64,000 nucleotides of DNA from assembly GCA_016191435.1 (NCBI GenBank), contig JACPOQ010000032.1, positions 372,001-436,000 of the forward strand, read 5' to 3'. The notes under the pieces were generated by a model. It saw only the letters and a program-made list of their open reading frames with translations, made no database searches and had not been told where the DNA came from. Below, piece after piece: positions 28,752 to 37,304 of this stretch. The DNA comes from Chloroflexota bacterium. GTDB taxonomy: Bacteria > Chloroflexota > Dehalococcoidia > Tepidiformales > Tepidiformaceae. A program made the translations under genes and the position numbers. Position 1 is the stretch's first letter; the number at the start of each line of letters is the position of its first letter.

Positions 28752-30256
28752 CGGCGGTGGGCCCCGGCGCAGCAGTTGGCTCGACGCACGGCCTGAGCGG
28801 CTGGCTGTCGCACCGCGCCGCCGTGCTCCCGGACCACCCGGCGGTGGAAACGCGGGAGGCGACGCTAACGTATAGCGAGCTTGATACGCGGGCCTCGGCG
28901 CTGGCCGGCGAACTGGCGGCGGCAGGCGTGTGCGCCAGCGACCGCGTGGGGCTACTGGCGCACAACTCGCTGGAGTTCGGGGTCGCGATCCATGGCGTCG
29001 CGCGTGCCGGGGGCGTGCTCGTGCCGCTGAATGCGCGGCTGACGACGGGGGAGCTCGCGTGGCAACTGGCGAACTCCCGCGCGGCGCTGCTGCTGGCGCA
29101 CGAGCCCACGATCGGGCAGGCAACCGCGGCCGCGAGCGAGGCGGGCATGGCGGCGCCGATGCTGTTGTCCCGCCCGGATCTGACCGCGGGACCAGCTCCC
29201 GAGGGGGCATCGCCTGAGGCCGCGGCCGGAGCTTCGGACGTCGCTGCCATCATCTACACGTCGGGGACGACCGGACGGCCGAAGGGTGCGATGCTCACGT
29301 TCGCGAACTTCTGGGCGAGCGCGGCGGGGTCGGCATTTAACGTGGGCGTCCTGCCCGGCGACCGCTGGCTGGCGTGCCTGCCGCTGTTCCACGTCGGCGG
29401 GCTCTCGATCCTCCTGCGGAGCGTCATCTACGGCACCACCGCGGTGATACACCCGTCGTTCGATGAGCACGCGGTCAACCGGGCGCTTCGCAAGGAGAGG
29501 ATCACGCTCCTCTCGGTGGTGCCGACCATGCTCGAGCGGATGCTTGATGCCGACGACGCGCCGTTCCCGGCCTCGGTGCGTGCGGTGCTGGTCGGCGGCG
29601 GGCCGGTCACGCGCGAGACGCTCGAGCGGGCGCTGGCGCGGCGGCTGCCGGTGCTCCAGACGTACGGGCTCACGGAGGCGGCGAGCCAGGTGACGACGCT
29701 CTCGCCCGCGGACGCGCTCACACACACGGGCTCGGCCGGCAAGCCGCTGCTCGGCACGCGCATCCGCATCGACGCCGCAGGCGGCGAGCCCGGCGAGATC
29801 CTGGTTTGCGGCGAGACGGTGACGCCCGGGTATTTCGATAACCCTGGGGCGACCGCCGAGGCGCTCGGGGACGGCTGGCTGCGCACGGGCGACATCGGCC
29901 GGCTGGACACCGACGGGTTCCTCTACGTGCTCGACCGCCGCGACGACCTCATCGTCAGCGGGGGCGAGAACGTGTACCCGGCCGAAGTCGAAGGCGTCCT
30001 GCGCGGCCATCCGCTGGTGGAGGCGGCGGCGGTCGTGGGTGTGCCGGACGCGCGCTGGGGGCAAGCAGTGGCGGCGGCGGTGGTTGGGGCGCCGGGGCTG
30101 GACCCGGCGGAGCTGGAGGCGTGGCTTCGCGCGCGGCTCGCCGGCTTCAAGGTGCCGCGCACTGTCCGCGTGGTGGCAACGCTGCCGATGACGGCGAGCG
30201 GCAAGGTCCAGCGGCGCCTTGTCCGGGAAGCGCTCGCCGGCGGAGGGCCGCAATAA
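28748..30256 (+). CDS. menE: o-Succinylbenzoate-CoA ligase
   Basis: MenE activates o-succinylbenzoate with ATP and CoA for MenB. I start at 28748, whose ATGA overlaps the menC stop, giving 502 residues. ANL-family motifs are present: IIYTSGTTGRPKGAML (A3), QTYGLTEAAS (A5), GWLRTGDIGRLD (A7), DRRDDLIVSGGENVYPAEVE (A8) and the catalytic Lys in MTASGKVQRR (A10). It is the last men gene. menA and a methyltransferase are not in the window. HIT and HD genes follow. Confidence 0.92.
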   Translation: MTAVGPGAAVGSTHGLSGWLSHRAAVLPDHPAVETREATLTYSELDTRASALAGELAAAGVCASDRVGLLAHNSLEFGVAIHGVARAGGVLVPLNARLTTGELAWQLANSRAALLLAHEPTIGQATAAASEAGMAAPMLLSRPDLTAGPAPEGASPEAAAGASDVAAIIYTSGTTGRPKGAMLTFANFWASAAGSAFNVGVLPGDRWLACLPLFHVGGLSILLRSVIYGTTAVIHPSFDEHAVNRALRKERITLLSVVPTMLERMLDADDAPFPASVRAVLVGGGPVTRETLERALARRLPVLQTYGLTEAASQVTTLSPADALTHTGSAGKPLLGTRIRIDAAGGEPGEILVCGETVTPGYFDNPGATAEALGDGWLRTGDIGRLDTDGFLYVLDRRDDLIVSGGENVYPAEVEGVLRGHPLVEAAAVVGVPDARWGQAVAAAVVGAPGLDPAELEAWLRARLAGFKVPRTVRVVATLPMTASGKVQRRLVREALAGGGPQ

Positions 30257-30293
30257 ACTAGAATGGCGCATCGCGGCCCGGAGGAGCGCACGA

Positions 30294-30650
30294 ATGGCAG
30301 ATAACGCGCCCGACCCCTGCCTCTTCTGCAGGATGGTTTCAGGGGAGGTGCCGGCGCCGCGCGTGGCCGAGAACGACGTGGCGTTCGTCATCCGCGACAT
30401 CAACCCGCGGGCGCCACTGCACCTGCTCATCATCCCCTACCAGCACGTGCCGACGGCGAAAGACCTCGGGTCGGAGCACGGCTCGATGCTGGCATCGATG
30501 TTCGAGCTCGCAACCGAAGTGGCGCGGGCGGAGGGCGTAATCGAATCCGGTTACCGGCTCGCGTTCAACGTGGGGGATGCGGCGGGGATGACCATCTGGC
30601 ACCTGCACCTCCACCTCGTCGGCGGCAGGCCGCTCGGGCCCGAAGGGTGA
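30294..30650 (+). CDS. HIT-family nucleotide hydrolase/transferase
   Basis: The 118-residue protein starts at the ATG at 30294 behind a strong GGAGGAG site. It carries a CLFC zinc-type pair near the N-terminus and the histidine triad WHLHLHLVGGRP at the C-terminus. This is the HinT/PKCI branch, which usually hydrolyses purine nucleoside phosphoramidates. It follows menE by 37 bases, and its stop overlaps the HD-domain gene start, so both may be transcribed from the men promoter. Confidence 0.9.
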   Translation: MADNAPDPCLFCRMVSGEVPAPRVAENDVAFVIRDINPRAPLHLLIIPYQHVPTAKDLGSEHGSMLASMFELATEVARAEGVIESGYRLAFNVGDAAGMTIWHLHLHLVGGRPLGPEG

Positions 30651-31312
30651 CGGCGGCGATCGCGGCGCAGATCGCGGCCGTGCGGGCGGAGTTGGAGACA
30701 CGCCCGGAGGGGCTCATCCGTCACGTCGGGCGCGTGCTGCACGAGGCGCTCGACCTCGCCTGGCGCTGGGACATCGACCCTGAGCGGACCGAGCTCGCGG
30801 TGTGGGGCCACGACCTGTTCCGGTCGCATTCTTCCGAGGAACTGCTGCGGTTATCGCGCGAATCGGGGCTGGTGCTGCGGCCCGAGGATGAGGCCGCGCC
30901 GGTGATGTTGCACGGACCGCTTGCCGCGGTGGTGCTGCGCGAGCGCTTTGGCGTGGATGACGACGAGGCGCTGGCTGCCGTCCGCGACCACACTGCGGGG
31001 CTCGCGGAGATGCCGATGCTGGCGAAGATCGTGCTCATCGCGGACAAGGTGGAGGAGCGCAAGCGCAACCGGACACCGGTGATGAAGGAGATCCGGCGGC
31101 TCGCGCAGCGCGACCTGGACCTCGCGCTCTTGTGCTGGGCCGATTGGAAGTGGGTAGACGAACGCCTCGACGGTTATGTCGCATACCCAGTGCACTGGGA
31201 GGCGCGCCGGAGGTGGGTGGGCGAACACCACGCGGACATCGGGCTGCCCGCGCGGATGGCGGGAGAGGCGTTCGAGGACATGGCCTCGGCGGACCCGGCG
31301 GCCACCGCGTAA
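30647..31312 (+). CDS. HD-domain phosphohydrolase, YqeK-like
   Basis: The 221-residue protein starts with a GTG whose GTGA overlaps the HIT stop. HD-type metal residues are visible in LIRHVGRVLHEALDLA, AVWGHDLFR, a downstream MLHGPLAAVV and IVLIADKVEERKR. The spacing resembles YqeK enzymes, which cleave diadenosine tetraphosphate symmetrically, and coupling to a HIT protein fits dinucleotide or phosphoramidate turnover. The substrate remains inferred. Confidence 0.75.
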   Translation: MTAAIAAQIAAVRAELETRPEGLIRHVGRVLHEALDLAWRWDIDPERTELAVWGHDLFRSHSSEELLRLSRESGLVLRPEDEAAPVMLHGPLAAVVLRERFGVDDDEALAAVRDHTAGLAEMPMLAKIVLIADKVEERKRNRTPVMKEIRRLAQRDLDLALLCWADWKWVDERLDGYVAYPVHWEARRRWVGEHHADIGLPARMAGEAFEDMASADPAATA

Positions 31313-31420
31313 CGGTTAACGTGGGCCATTGGGGCAGGCGGTGTGGGGACGGGGCGCCGTCGCGCGCGAACTGCCCGGCGGTTGACGCACGCGCTCCGTA
31401 CCTGAGCCAGGATTGCCCTG

Positions 31421-32869
31421 CTACGCGACCGGCGCGGCCGCGGGTTGCGGCGCGCGCGCGCCGGCGATGTCGTCTGCGACCAGCGCGACGCACGCCTCGA
31501 TATCGAAATCACGCGTGAGGGCCATGCGCTTGGCAGACGGCGAGCCGGCGGCGGTGACCGAGGAGGCGCGGGCGAACCCGGCCGAATCGGAGGCAGCGAT
31601 GTCGTAGATGTACTTCACGAGGCCGAGGCGCTGCTCGGCGCTGACGCCGTCCTTCCCGACGTAGTACTTCTTCACGAGCTCGGCGGTGTCGGGGTTCTCC
31701 AGGTCCAGCCCGGAGGGCGCGGTTAGCACGGGGCCGCCGGCCATCTCGCAGAGCGACTGCAAGTAACCCGGACGGGTGCGCGCGGTCGTCAGCGCGGCGA
31801 GGTTGCAGGCGACCGAATCGGGCACACAGACGCCTTCGATGATTTGCGTGCGGGCGAGCGCGGAGAACCGCAGGAGCTCCAGCAACTGGGCCGTCTCCAC
31901 CATCTCGGCGATGACGGTCTTCACCTGGCCGGTGCTTTCGAGGCCGTTGTAGCGCGCCATGAGCTGGGCGGCGCCGATCAGCTTCTTCGTGTCGCGTGGC
32001 TCGCGCGTGAGCGTCCCGCTGCGGTGGAAGGTGGTGAAGTAGCGGATCAGGTCGCGGGTGAGGTGGAACTCGCCGTCCATGAACACGCGGTCCCATGGGA
32101 CGAAGACGTCGTTGAAGAAGATGGTCACTTCGTGACGGAAGTCGTTGAAGGTCGCGGGGCGGTCGAAGCGGAAACGCTCGCCCCAGGGCGCGCCAACGTA
32201 GTTCGAGATGAGCAGCACGCCGGGCGCGTTCGCGGGCACCGCGCAGGCCACGGACCAGGCGGCATCATCGGCGGACATGGCGTGCGTCGGCAGGACCAGG
32301 AACTCGTTGGTGAGCGCGCCATCCGTGACGGAGGTCTTCGCGCCACGAATGACAATGCCTTCGGAGCTACGATCGATGACACGGAGCCAGAGGTCGGGGT
32401 CGGCCTGGCGATGCGGCGGCTTCGAGCGGTCGCCTTTCGCGTCAGTCATCGCGAGCACGGCGTGCAAGTCGTCGCGGATGAAGCGGTCGCTGTACGCCTT
32501 CACGCGGGCGACGTAGTTGGCGCCGAGCTCCGAATCGGCACGGCTGGCGACCAGTTGCAGGGAGGCGAGTCCCGACATGATGGCGCCGTGACCGCCGCCA
32601 TGGTCGGAGGACTCCATTTCGATGTAGCGCAGGAGACCGGTTTGGTCGCGCGGGGGCATGTACCAGGAGTGGACGAGCTCGCCATCGGGGAGCTGCGACG
32701 TGACGGCGGCGAGCGCCGAGCCGTCACTGGCGAAGCTGCCGGCGATCTGGCGGGCGCGCAACCCGAAGAGCGGGTGGGTGGTCACGTCGGCGACGCGCTC
32801 GCCGGCGTAGTAGACGGTGCGGCCGTCCCGCAGGCTCCGGATGTACTGGTCACCTGTCCGAATGCTCAT
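31421..32869 (-). CDS. HpaB-family flavin-dependent monooxygenase
   Basis: The 482-residue protein begins MSIRTGDQYIRSLRDGRTVYYAGERV, the standard opening of the 4-hydroxyphenylacetate 3-monooxygenase large-component family, and has VLAMTDAKGDRSKPP and GVLLISNYVGAPWGE. The related 4-hydroxybutyryl-CoA dehydratase needs a His-x6-Cys iron-sulfur pair. Here the matching position reads FHRSGTLTR, with Arg instead of Cys, so a monooxygenase is the better reading. It is the last gene of the TetR-headed operon, 74 bases after citE. The substrate is unknown. A flavin reductase partner is not nearby. Confidence 0.8.
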   Translation of the reverse strand: MSIRTGDQYIRSLRDGRTVYYAGERVADVTTHPLFGLRARQIAGSFASDGSALAAVTSQLPDGELVHSWYMPPRDQTGLLRYIEMESSDHGGGHGAIMSGLASLQLVASRADSELGANYVARVKAYSDRFIRDDLHAVLAMTDAKGDRSKPPHRQADPDLWLRVIDRSSEGIVIRGAKTSVTDGALTNEFLVLPTHAMSADDAAWSVACAVPANAPGVLLISNYVGAPWGERFRFDRPATFNDFRHEVTIFFNDVFVPWDRVFMDGEFHLTRDLIRYFTTFHRSGTLTREPRDTKKLIGAAQLMARYNGLESTGQVKTVIAEMVETAQLLELLRFSALARTQIIEGVCVPDSVACNLAALTTARTRPGYLQSLCEMAGGPVLTAPSGLDLENPDTAELVKKYYVGKDGVSAEQRLGLVKYIYDIAASDSAGFARASSVTAAGSPSAKRMALTRDFDIEACVALVADDIAGARAPQPAAAPVA

Positions 32870-32943
32870 CGCTGAACTCCTCGTCTCCCGGCTTGTGGCT
32901 GCACTTTACGCGCCTCGACCGGGGGCGCACAGGCGCGCCCCGC

Positions 32944-33855
32944 CTACACCATCCCGATGCGGCGGGCACGCTCGAGGGTGACTTCGAACACACGGGCGGT
33001 GGCGGCGTCGATCATGGTGCCGTTGAGGTTCGCCGCGCCGCCTTCGGCGGCGGTCACGGCTTCGACCACCTGCTTCGCCCGCGCCACTTCGCGTTCCGTG
33101 GGCGAGAAGACTTCGTTCGCGAGCTCGATCTGGCTGGGATGGATGCACCATTTCCCGACCGCGCCCAGGGTCGAGACCCACGCGCCTTCGCGCTTGTAGC
33201 CGTCGCCGTCCTTGAAGTCGCCCCAAGGGCCGTCGATCGCGTCGAGGCCGTTGGCGCGGGCAGCGACAATCATGCGCGTGCGGGCGTAGTGCCAGACGTC
33301 GCCGGGGTAGGTGTTCTCCTTCGTGACGCCGATGTGGCCGAGGCGCATGCCCTGGCTCGCGGAGAGGTCGCCGACGCCGAGGATGAGCGCCTCCAGGCGG
33401 GGGCAGCAGCCGGCGATCTCCTCGACGCGGGCAAGCGCTTCGGTTTCCTCGATCAGGATTTCGATGCCGATGCGGCCGATGGGCAGGCCGAGCTTGGCTT
33501 CCAGTTGCGACAACAGCGAATCGACGAACCAGACGTCGCGGGGCGCCTTCACCTTGGGAATGATGATGACGTCGATGTTCTGGCCGGCGCCCGTGACGAC
33601 TTCGATCAGGTCGTCGTGGCACCAGACGGTCTGGACGGCATTGATGCGCACGGCGCGCGTCTTCGTGCCCCAATCGAGGCCGTTGATGGCCTCGATGATG
33701 GGCTGGCGCGCGCCGGGCTTGTCGGACGGTGCGACTGCGTCTTCGAGATCGAGGAAGACGAGGTCCGCGGCGCTGGCGGCCGCTTTCTCCATCATTTTCA
33801 TGCTCGTGCCGGGGGTGGAGAGCTCGGAACGGCGCAGGCGGAAGGGTCGGGTCAT
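32944..33855 (-). CDS. CitE-like acyl-CoA lyase (HpcH/HpaI family; citramalyl- or malyl-CoA lyase candidate)
   Basis: The 303-residue protein has the CitE barrel features SELSTPGTSMKMMEKA, DLVFLDLEDAVAPSDK, the substrate Arg in AVRINAVQT, the metal Glu in GIEILIEETEA and the Asp in ILGVGDLSAS. No CitD or CitF is near, so it is not citrate lyase. In this operon, with a CaiB CoA-transferase, MaoC hydratases and an acyl-CoA dehydrogenase, it resembles the citramalyl-CoA lyases of itaconate dissimilation (P. aeruginosa Ccl, Mycobacterium Rv2498c). It overlaps the CaiB gene by 4 bases. Confidence 0.82.
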   Translation of the reverse strand: MTRPFRLRRSELSTPGTSMKMMEKAAASAADLVFLDLEDAVAPSDKPGARQPIIEAINGLDWGTKTRAVRINAVQTVWCHDDLIEVVTGAGQNIDVIIIPKVKAPRDVWFVDSLLSQLEAKLGLPIGRIGIEILIEETEALARVEEIAGCCPRLEALILGVGDLSASQGMRLGHIGVTKENTYPGDVWHYARTRMIVAARANGLDAIDGPWGDFKDGDGYKREGAWVSTLGAVGKWCIHPSQIELANEVFSPTEREVARAKQVVEAVTAAEGGAANLNGTMIDAATARVFEVTLERARRIGMV

Positions 33856-35090
33856 GGTGGTGGCTCCTTGTCCAGTTCGGCGATGATCTGCTCGTTGTGC
33901 TCCCCGAGCTTTGGCGGGCGGCGGTAGATGCCGGCGGGCGTGGCCGAGAACTTCATGGCGGTGTTGGGCAGCACCGCGGGGCGGGGGCTGCCCGGGTGCT
34001 CGACCGCGACCAGCATCTCGCGGGCGCGGACGTGGGGGTCGGCGAAGAGCGCGGCGGCATCGTTCACAGGCCCAACGGGGACGCGCCCGCCGAGCAGCTC
34101 TACGACCTCGGCGGTGGTGCGCCGGCTCGTCCAGGCGCTGATGGTTTCGCGGACAAAGGCGGGGTGGGCAATGCGCTCGCGGCTGCTGCGGGTGCGGTCG
34201 TCATCGATGAGGTCCGGGCGCCCGATGAGCCCGCAGAGCGCGGCCCAATGCGCCGGACCGGGGGCGGCGATGGCGCAGTTGCCGTCGGCGGTGGGGTAGA
34301 TATCGAAGGGCGAAAGTTGGGCGTGGCTGTTGCCCATCGGCTTCGTGACCACGCCCTTGTAGGAGTAGCGATAGACGGCAGCCTCCGCGAGCATCATCAG
34401 CGCGTCCGTCATTGCGACATCGACGAACTGGCCCTCACCGGTCATACGCGCATGGAGCAGGGCCGCCGCGATCGCGAGCGCGGCGACGGTGCCGGGATAG
34501 AGGTCGCCGACGCTGGGGCCGACCTTGAGCACCTGTCCGTCGGCGGTGCCGGTCATGCTGATGACGCCGCTCATCGCCTGGGCGACGGGGTCGTAGGCGG
34601 GCCAATCGACGTAGGGGCTCTCGCCACTGCGGGGGTCCCCGAAGCCGCGAATGGCGCCGTAGACGAGCCGCGGGTTGCGTTCGTGCAGCGACTCCCAGCT
34701 GAGTCCCAGGCGGTCCATCACGCCGGCGCGGTAGTTCTCGACGAGCGCGTCGGCGCCAGCGACGAGCCGGAGGAGGAGATCCCGGTCGGCGGGCAGCTTC
34801 AGGTCGAGGACAATGCCGCGCTTGTTGCGGTTGATGCTGGCGAAGTAGCCGCCGAAGGCGTGTTCGGTGTCGCCAGCCTCGAACGGCTCGGAGTGGCGCG
34901 CCGGGTCGCCCTGGGGCGGCTCGACCTTGACCACGTCGGCGCCAAGGTCCGCGAGGAACATCGTGCAGAAGGGGCCGGCGAGCGCCTGCGTGAGGTCGAC
35001 AATGCGGATGCCCGTGAGTGGCCCGGTGGCGGCCTGCTGCATGGGCGCAGCCCACTCGTGTGCGCGAGCCCAGGGAGGCGTTTCGCTCAT
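33852..35090 (-). CDS. CaiB/BaiF family III CoA-transferase
   Basis: The 412-residue protein has the family III signature GIRIVDLTQALAGPFCTMFLADLG near the N-terminus, NRNKRGIVLDLK, and Asp167 in PAYDPVAQAMSG, where the aspartyl-CoA intermediate forms. It moves CoA between carboxylic acids. The CitE and MaoC neighbours point to a C5 dicarboxylate such as itaconate or mesaconate, but that is inferred. It overlaps the neighbouring MaoC and CitE genes by 4 bases each. Confidence 0.88.
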   Translation of the reverse strand: MSETPPWARAHEWAAPMQQAATGPLTGIRIVDLTQALAGPFCTMFLADLGADVVKVEPPQGDPARHSEPFEAGDTEHAFGGYFASINRNKRGIVLDLKLPADRDLLLRLVAGADALVENYRAGVMDRLGLSWESLHERNPRLVYGAIRGFGDPRSGESPYVDWPAYDPVAQAMSGVISMTGTADGQVLKVGPSVGDLYPGTVAALAIAAALLHARMTGEGQFVDVAMTDALMMLAEAAVYRYSYKGVVTKPMGNSHAQLSPFDIYPTADGNCAIAAPGPAHWAALCGLIGRPDLIDDDRTRSSRERIAHPAFVRETISAWTSRRTTAEVVELLGGRVPVGPVNDAAALFADPHVRAREMLVAVEHPGSPRPAVLPNTAMKFSATPAGIYRRPPKLGEHNEQIIAELDKEPPP

Positions 35091-35578
35091 CGTTCGGCCC
35101 AGTGGCTGCGTTTCTTGAGGAGCACCGTGCGTTCGCCTTCGAACACGAGCCGGCCGTCGTGGGTGACACCCCAGTGCTTGAAGGTGACGAGGCCAGCGTC
35201 GTCGCGGCCGGGCGCATCGGTGGCCTCGAGCACTTCGGAATATGCATAGATGGTGTCGCCGTGGTGCACGGGCGAGACGAAGCGCAGCTTGTCGAGCCCG
35301 ACTTCCGCGAGCGCGTTCTCGGCGGTGTCCTGGCTGGCGAGCCCGATGACCATCGAGCCGGTTATCAGCCCGAAGACGATGCGGCCGCTGCCGAGCGGAC
35401 CGCCGCGGACCGCGTGCTCGTTCCAGTGGCCCTGGGCGGTGTTGTCAACGGCCTTGGAGAGATAGTTGTTTTCCACCTCGTCGATCGTGGCGCCGCGCGC
35501 ATGGCGCATTTTGCGGCCGGCCGGGAAGTCCTCGAAGTAGTTGTTCGCGCCCGTGAGGCGGGCGAGCGGGCGGCTCAT
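35087..35578 (-). CDS. MaoC-like dehydratase (first copy)
   Basis: The 163-residue hot-dog protein begins MSRPLARLTGANNYFEDFPAGRKMRHARGA and has KAVDNTAQGHWNEHAVRG as the active-site region, then GRIVFGLITGSMVIGLAS and KLRFVSPVHHGDTIYA. This is the arrangement of MaoC-type enoyl-CoA hydratases with a modified D-x-N/H-x catalytic pair. It probably hydrates an unsaturated acyl-CoA for the CitE lyase. It is linked by 4-base overlaps to the acyl-CoA dehydrogenase and CaiB genes. Confidence 0.82.
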   Translation of the reverse strand: MSRPLARLTGANNYFEDFPAGRKMRHARGATIDEVENNYLSKAVDNTAQGHWNEHAVRGGPLGSGRIVFGLITGSMVIGLASQDTAENALAEVGLDKLRFVSPVHHGDTIYAYSEVLEATDAPGRDDAGLVTFKHWGVTHDGRLVFEGERTVLLKKRSHWAER

Positions 35579-36813
35579 GAGAGCGGGCTCCGGGGCAGCA
35601 GCCGGTCCGAGATGATGCGCTGCTGGATCTGGCTCGTGCCTTCGAAGATGGTCGTCAGACGCGCGTCGCGCCAGTGGCGTTCGACCTGGTGCTCCGTGGT
35701 GTAGCCGTTGCCGCCGTGGATCTGGATGCCGTCACCGGTGACTTCCACGGCCATCTCGGTGGCCATCAACTTGACCATGGCCGCCTCCTTTTCGCAGGGT
35801 ATGCCGAGGTCGATGAGGTGCGCGACCTGGCGGTAGAACGAGCGCGCCTGCTCCACACGCGCGGCCATTTCGGCGATTTTGAAGCGGATGGCCTGGAAAT
35901 CCGCGATAGGATGCTGGAATTGCACGCGCTCCTGGGCGTAGAGGATGCAGTCCTCGACAGCGCCGCGCGCCAGGCCTACGGCACGGGCGGCCGTGTGGAC
36001 GCGCGCGACGTTCAGGCCGGCCTCGACGTCCGCGAAGGTGCTGCGTTCGGGGCGGCCGCCCTCACCGCCGGCCTGGCGGGCGGCCCACCCCACCATCGCA
36101 TCGGCGGGGACGCGCATGCCATCGAAGGTGAGGTTCCACGTGAGGAAGCCGTGGTAGCCGATCTTGTCGATCATTCTCGCTTCGACACCGCCGGGGAAAG
36201 CGTCGCGCTGCTTCTCGACGATGACGGTCGCGAGGCCGGCGGAACGGCTCTGACCCGGCTGCGGATCGGCGACGCGTACGAGCAAGCTGAGCCAGTCGGC
36301 GGCTTTGGCGTTGCCGGTCCAGCGCTTCTGGCCGGTGATCACCCACTCGTCGCCATCGAGCACGGCGCGCGTCTGGACGTTGGCGAGGTCGGAGCCGGCG
36401 GATGGCTCGGAGAGGCCGGCGGCGCCGATCCATTCGCCGCGGGCGCTGCGTTCGAGGAGCTCGCGGCGGCGGTCGCCGGTGGCGTGCTGCGTGCCGCCGC
36501 CCTGGGCGCGGGCGATGATGCTGGCGACGCTCATCCAGGCGCGTGCGAGCTCCTCCGAGATCATGCAGTACTCGAAGGCGCCGAGGCCCATGCCGCCGAC
36601 TTCCCGCGGCAGGCGAATGCCGAAGTAGCCCTGCTCGGCGATGCGCTTCAGGAAGGAGCGCGGGATCTCGGCCTTTTGCGGGTCGAGCTCGTTGGCGAGC
36701 GGCAGAACCTCTTCCATGGCGAAGCGGCGCGCCTCGGCCTGGATCGCCTCACGTTCGGGCGTGTGGTACGGCGGGATGAGGACCGGGATGGGGGGTAGCC
36801 GGGTTTCGGTCAT
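35575..36813 (-). CDS. Acyl-CoA dehydrogenase
   Basis: I start at 36813, where ATGA overlaps the stop of the upstream MaoC gene, giving 412 residues. The protein has the FAD and substrate segments IGAAGLSEPSAGSDLANV and WVITGQKRWTGNA, and the C-terminal RLTTIFEGTSQIQQR carrying the usual catalytic Glu in the EGTSQIQ position. It should oxidise an acyl-CoA at the 2,3-bond and pass electrons to ETF. The operon context suggests a branched or dicarboxylyl-CoA substrate. Confidence 0.9.
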   Translation of the reverse strand: MTETRLPPIPVLIPPYHTPEREAIQAEARRFAMEEVLPLANELDPQKAEIPRSFLKRIAEQGYFGIRLPREVGGMGLGAFEYCMISEELARAWMSVASIIARAQGGGTQHATGDRRRELLERSARGEWIGAAGLSEPSAGSDLANVQTRAVLDGDEWVITGQKRWTGNAKAADWLSLLVRVADPQPGQSRSAGLATVIVEKQRDAFPGGVEARMIDKIGYHGFLTWNLTFDGMRVPADAMVGWAARQAGGEGGRPERSTFADVEAGLNVARVHTAARAVGLARGAVEDCILYAQERVQFQHPIADFQAIRFKIAEMAARVEQARSFYRQVAHLIDLGIPCEKEAAMVKLMATEMAVEVTGDGIQIHGGNGYTTEHQVERHWRDARLTTIFEGTSQIQQRIISDRLLPRSPLS

Positions 36814-37301
36814 CGGGCAGCCTTCCTCATCGCGACGAGGTTGGTGCGGCGGTAATCGACCACGAGCTCTCCGCGCTGGTTCCGGGCCTCCGTATGCCAT
36901 GTGATGATGCCGGTGTCCGGCCGGCTGGCGGAAGTGCGCATCTCTTCGACCACCGACTCCGCCGTGATCGTGTCGCCCGGGTAGACCGGGATGTGAAACG
37001 TGCACTGGTTGACGCCGAGGAACGGGCCGCCGCCCTCGCTCAGGTCTTCGACCGACATCCCCACGACGGTGCAGAGCACCAGCATCGGGTTCACCACCAC
37101 GTCCGGGTGGCCGTGCGCGCGGGCGTATTCGACGTTGAGGTGCATCGGGGTCCAGTTGCATGTCGCCGCCGAGAACGTGACGTTGTCGCTTTCGGTAATG
37201 GTGCGGCCCCAGTGGTGGGTCCACCGCTGGCCGACGGCGAAGTCCTCGTACTGGTTGCCACGCTTCACGAGCTCGAAGCCGCTGGGGTCGAAATCTGCCA
37301 T
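36810..37301 (-). CDS. MaoC-like dehydratase (second copy)
   Basis: The 163-residue protein begins MADFDPSGFELVKRGNQYEDFAVGQ and has VTFSAATCNWTPMHLNVEYA as the active-site region, followed by VVVNPMLVLCTVVGMSVEDL and FHIPVYPGDTITAES. It is clearly distinct from the first MaoC copy, so the two may act on different unsaturated acyl-CoAs or form a heteromer. It is like the MaoC protein that accompanies CitE and FadE in mycobacteria. It overlaps the acyl-CoA dehydrogenase gene. Confidence 0.82.
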   Translation of the reverse strand: MADFDPSGFELVKRGNQYEDFAVGQRWTHHWGRTITESDNVTFSAATCNWTPMHLNVEYARAHGHPDVVVNPMLVLCTVVGMSVEDLSEGGGPFLGVNQCTFHIPVYPGDTITAESVVEEMRTSASRPDTGIITWHTEARNQRGELVVDYRRTNLVAMRKAAR

Positions 37302-37304
37302 TGC

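Noticed and set aside
31421-32869. 4-hydroxybutyryl-CoA dehydratase (relative of HpaB)
   Set aside because: The His-x6-Cys iron-sulfur ligand pair is missing; Arg stands at the Cys position.
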